Below are positions 41,906 to 43,903 of a stretch of 43,903 nt of DNA, piece by piece; position 1 is the first letter of the stretch; every line of letters begins with the position of its first letter. The translations under genes were made by a program, and so were the position numbers. The notes beneath the pieces are model-generated. The model saw only the letters and a list, made by a program, of their open reading frames with translations. It was not told where the DNA came from and did not search any database. The DNA comes from JBFWRI01 sp050248995 (GTDB taxonomy: Bacteria; Pseudomonadota; Alphaproteobacteria; JAIXQD01). The stretch is taken from positions 1-43,903 of the forward strand of contig JBFWRI010000016.1 in assembly GCA_050248995.1 (NCBI GenBank). Direction: 5' to 3'.

Positions 41906-41958
41906 GATATGTCGATAAGTCTTGACATATCATAATATGTCCACTATTATAGACATAT
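41906..41958 (+). promoter_or_regulatory. Double ArsR operator
   Basis: Four half-sites: ATATGTC at 41907-41913, GACATAT at 41924-41930, ATATGTC at 41935-41941 and GACATAT at 41952-41958. They form two inverted repeats with 10-bp gaps, centred 28 bp apart. The second half-site covers the -35, the third lies in the spacer, the fourth covers the start codon. ArsR proteins bind such palindromes and release on metalloid binding. Confidence 0.8.
41922..41950 (+). promoter_or_regulatory. arsR promoter, probably leaderless
   Basis: TTGACA (41922-41927), a spacer of exactly 17 bp, TATTAT (41945-41950). Start of transcription is expected about 41957, the A of the arsR ATG, and no Shine-Dalgarno is present, so a leaderless mRNA is likely. 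Confidence 0.8.
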
Positions 41959-42334
41959 GAAGATCGATGAAGCTCTTATCGCTTTTGATGCATTGTCGCA
42001 GGAAACCCGCCTGAAAGCCTTTCGCTTGCTGGTCGAGCACGGTCCGGACGGGGCGCCGGCCGGGATGTTGAGCGAGGCCCTGGGAATTCCGCACAATAGT
42101 CTGTCATTTCATCTAAGCCATATGAACAACGCCAACCTTGTGTTGTCGGAAAGGCAGGGGCGACAGGTTATATACAAAGCGAATTTCCCATTTGTGCAGC
42201 AGCTGATCCGCTTCATGGTTGAAAACTGCTGTGATGTCGGTTTTGCCAGCGTGCACAAGGATAAAAAGCGCGGCTGCGACGTCATCGAACTGAACGACTG
42301 CTGCAAACCATCAAGGAAAGGAAGGTCATCATGA
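41957..42334 (+). CDS. arsR: ArsR-family arsenic-responsive repressor
   Basis: 125 residues with a winged helix-turn-helix (recognition helix around NSLSFHLSHM, about 47-56). The E. coli-type metal site in the DNA-binding helix (CxCxxC) is absent; instead Cys lie at 91, 92, 107, 115 and 116 in the C-terminal part (ENCCDVG, RGCDV, NDCCK). This suggests a C-terminal As(III) or methylarsenite site, as in other ArsR types with paired Cys near the end. Operator and promoter lie directly upstream. Overlaps arsI by 4 bp (ATGA). Confidence 0.92.
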   Translation: MKIDEALIAFDALSQETRLKAFRLLVEHGPDGAPAGMLSEALGIPHNSLSFHLSHMNNANLVLSERQGRQVIYKANFPFVQQLIRFMVENCCDVGFASVHKDKKRGCDVIELNDCCKPSRKGRSS

Positions 42335-42795
42335 AACGCATGCATATCCATGTCGGGGTCGAGAACCTTTGCGACAGTATGAAGTTTTACAGCGCGCTGT
42401 TCGGCGCCGAACCGGTGAAGGTGAAGCCGGATTATGCCAAATGGATGCTGGACGACCCGCGCATCAACTTCGCTATATCGACGCGCGCCGGCAAGACTGG
42501 CGTGGACCATCTGGGCCTGCAGGTTGACGACGCGGCCGAGCTGGATGCGTTGCGCCAGCAGCTATCACGGGCGAATGTGGCCACGCACGATGACGGCGAA
42601 ACCACCTGCTGCTATGCAAAATCGGAAAAGTCGTGGGTGCAGGATCCTAGCGGCATCGCATGGGAAGCGTATCACACGATGGAAGACGCGCAGATGTTCT
42701 CGGGCAAAGAGACAGCCAGTGAAGGCGCCTGCTGTGCGCCGCAAGTGACTCAGAGCGTATCCGGCTGTGGTGCCGGTGCTTCGGGCTGCTGCTGA
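42331..42795 (+). CDS. arsI: ArsI-type C-As lyase (CadI/VOC superfamily)
   Basis: It demethylates trivalent methylarsenicals to As(III) in family members. The 154 residues have the type's core: KRMHIHVGVENL, YAKWMLDDPRINFAIS, VDHLGLQVDD with H60, the vicinal Cys 93-94 in TTCCYAKSEK that bind the arsenical, and E112 in WEAYHT as metal ligand. The tail is Cys-rich (CCAPQ, GCGAGASGCC). CadI, its closest relative in name, gives a similar pattern, so cadmium is an alternative. Confidence 0.9.
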   Translation: MKRMHIHVGVENLCDSMKFYSALFGAEPVKVKPDYAKWMLDDPRINFAISTRAGKTGVDHLGLQVDDAAELDALRQQLSRANVATHDDGETTCCYAKSEKSWVQDPSGIAWEAYHTMEDAQMFSGKETASEGACCAPQVTQSVSGCGAGASGCC

Positions 42796-43205
42796 TGGCG
42801 CAGCGTGTCCTCGTCCTTTGTACCGGCAATTCGTGCCGCTCGATTATGGCCGAAGCGCTGATCAACCATTTGGGGCGCGGCGCGTACGCTGTTGACAGCG
42901 CTGGCAGCCACCCCGAGGGATATGTGAATCCGCGCGCGCTGGCTACACTTGTGCGGCATGGTATCGATGTTGGCCAGCCGCGCAGCAAATCGTGGGATGA
43001 ATTCGCCGGGCAGTCTTTTGATATCGTCATCACGGTATGCGATAATGCCGCCGAAAGCTGCCCTGCATTCGGCGGGCCAGCCCGGCGCCTGCACTGGGGC
43101 ACGCCGGACCCGGCCAAGGCGCAGGGCACCGACGCAGAAATCGATGCTGCATATGAACAAGCTTTTCAAACGCTGAAAGAACGTGTTGAAAAGCTGGTCG
43201 GCTAG
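42795..43205 (+). CDS. arsC: Arsenate reductase, thioredoxin-coupled LMW-phosphatase type
   Basis: It reduces arsenate to arsenite. The 136 residues keep the phosphatase loop C9-T-G-N-S-C-R, the redox Cys C82 and C89 (VCDNAAESCP) at the same positions as in the plasmid pI258 enzyme, and the acid-carrying WGTPDP (D105). It overlaps arsI by one base (TGATG). No arsenite efflux gene (acr3 or arsB) follows in this window. Confidence 0.94.
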   Translation: MAQRVLVLCTGNSCRSIMAEALINHLGRGAYAVDSAGSHPEGYVNPRALATLVRHGIDVGQPRSKSWDEFAGQSFDIVITVCDNAAESCPAFGGPARRLHWGTPDPAKAQGTDAEIDAAYEQAFQTLKERVEKLVG

Positions 43206-43230
43206 CCTACGTTTAGCGCAGGGAGACAAA

Positions 43231-43482
43231 ATGCCTGTAATCGACAATACCGAACGCAGCCAGTTCGAACTGGATATCGACGGCAACCTTGCCTTTGCCA
43301 AATACCGCCGCAGCGGCAATACGCTGAGCATCGCCCATGTGGAAGCGCCGCCGGTGCTGCGCGGCACAGGGGCGGCGGGGCAGCTGATGCAAGGGCTTGT
43401 TGATATTGCGGACGCGAACGGCTTGCAGATCGAGCCGATTTGCCCGTATGCCGTGGCATGGCTGCGTAAACACGGTCGCTAA
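43231..43482 (+). CDS. Small GNAT-like N-acetyltransferase (YjdJ type)
   Basis: 83 residues from ATG 43231 (MPVIDNTERS) after AGGGAG; the frame is open earlier but overlaps arsC. It has the short GNAT core: RYRRSGNTLSIAHVE-like strands, PVLRGTGAAGQLMQGLV (acetyl-CoA loop R-G-x-G), and ICPYAVAWLRKH. The substrate is unknown. 25 bp after arsC, so co-transcribed; its role in the ars operon is not evident. Confidence 0.82.
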   Translation: MPVIDNTERSQFELDIDGNLAFAKYRRSGNTLSIAHVEAPPVLRGTGAAGQLMQGLVDIADANGLQIEPICPYAVAWLRKHGR

Positions 43483-43616
43483 TCCTGGGCCGTTAAAATT
43501 TCAAAACTCTGCAATAATGTTGCCGAAAAAATGCCTGACAGCGCCACGTTGCTGTGTAACCGTCTTCGCACAATAAAAAATACAAATTTGAAAAAATGTA
43601 TAAGTGCGGGGAAGCT

Positions 43617-43903
43617 ATGGTCAAGAAACCCATCAACAAAAAACAGGTTATTTTCGGTGTCGGCCTTATGAGTCTTGCGGGCGTCATGGTCGCTGGCGGG
43701 TTATGGTGGCAAGGGCAGGCGGATGCACAACAGCGTGCCGCAGCCGCAGCGCAGGTGGAAAACCAGTTTTTTATGAATGTATGCGCCCTGCCGCCGCAGA
43801 TGGTGGAACGGTTTGTACCGGCTGCCGAGCGCGAAGCGCGCGCCGCTGAAATCGCCGAAGGCGAAGGTGTCGGCATCGCTTGCCCGAAAGTTGTTGAGAC
43901 GGA
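43617..43903 (+). CDS. Small membrane-anchored protein (3' end cut by window)
   Basis: 95 codons visible from ATG 43617, with GGGGAAG upstream. A basic start (MVKKPINKKQ), one transmembrane helix at about 11-31, a helical Gln/Ala region, then FFMNVCALPPQMVERF and GIACPKV with two Cys. The VCA start recalls the LCA and WCA of the proteins at 36805 and 37151, but this is weak. Family unknown. Confidence 0.6.
   Translation, partial: MVKKPINKKQVIFGVGLMSLAGVMVAGGLWWQGQADAQQRAAAAAQVENQFFMNVCALPPQMVERFVPAAEREARAAEIAEGEGVGIACPKVVET

Overview
The window reads as a chromosomal segment of an alphaproteobacterium, probably of a little-studied lineage. The grounds are: a gene-transfer-agent (GTA) type terminase and portal, a DUF2125 protein beside prephenate dehydrogenase, gatCAB, an omega subunit with an acidic tail on the same strand and 2.9 kb upstream of a bifunctional (p)ppGpp synthetase/hydrolase, and moderately high GC. 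No rRNA, tRNA, CRISPR array or insertion sequence was seen. Genus-level placement is not possible from reading alone.

Layout. 1-3.35 kb: part of a GTA/phage head module on the minus strand (small ORF, TerL, portal cut by the window edge), with a fatty-acid-hydroxylase gene wedged in on the opposite strand and one exact CtrA-type box. 3.5-5.4 kb: a promoter, two related membrane-anchored small proteins and a DUF2125 protein. 5.4-9.4 kb, minus strand: tyrosine-pathway dehydrogenase, a protein with a WCT motif, an exported protein and a methyltransferase. 9.4-14.6 kb: an unknown protein, an O-antigen-ligase-like gene overlapping transketolase, and small membrane proteins. 14.6-25.3 kb: ruvX, gatC-gatA, a nucleotidyltransferase-like gene among three copies of a small helical family (A), glutathione transferase, an internally duplicated helical-repeat protein, gatB, a NUDIX hydrolase and a periplasmic solute-binding protein. 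25.3-28.4 kb: a minus-strand run holding three copies of a second unknown family (B). 28.5-34.2 kb: a beta-repeat protein, a soluble lytic transglycosylase, smpB and a three-gene operon of a third unknown family (C). 34.5-41.9 kb: a NYN-domain protein, rpoZ with a clear terminator, two small cysteine-pair membrane proteins, succinate-semialdehyde dehydrogenase, family 5 uracil-DNA glycosylase and rsh. 41.9-43.9 kb: an arsenic operon arsR-arsI-arsC followed by a small GNAT protein and a truncated membrane protein.

How the genes work together. Housekeeping modules are translation (GatCAB amidation of Glu-tRNA(Gln)/Asp-tRNA(Asn), SmpB ribosome rescue), the stringent response (Rsh, omega), DNA maintenance (RuvX, UDG) and the cell envelope (lytic transglycosylase, O-antigen ligase). 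The adaptive module is the ars operon. Its promoter carries four evenly arranged ATATGTC/GACATAT half-sites covering the -35, the -10 and the start codon, and its transcript is predicted to be leaderless.

The most unusual content is three unrelated families, each present as three strongly diverged neighbouring copies within 17 kb, none with a function I recognise. With the GTA remnant carrying a CtrA-like box and an inserted lipid-modifying gene, these are the best candidates for undescribed biology.
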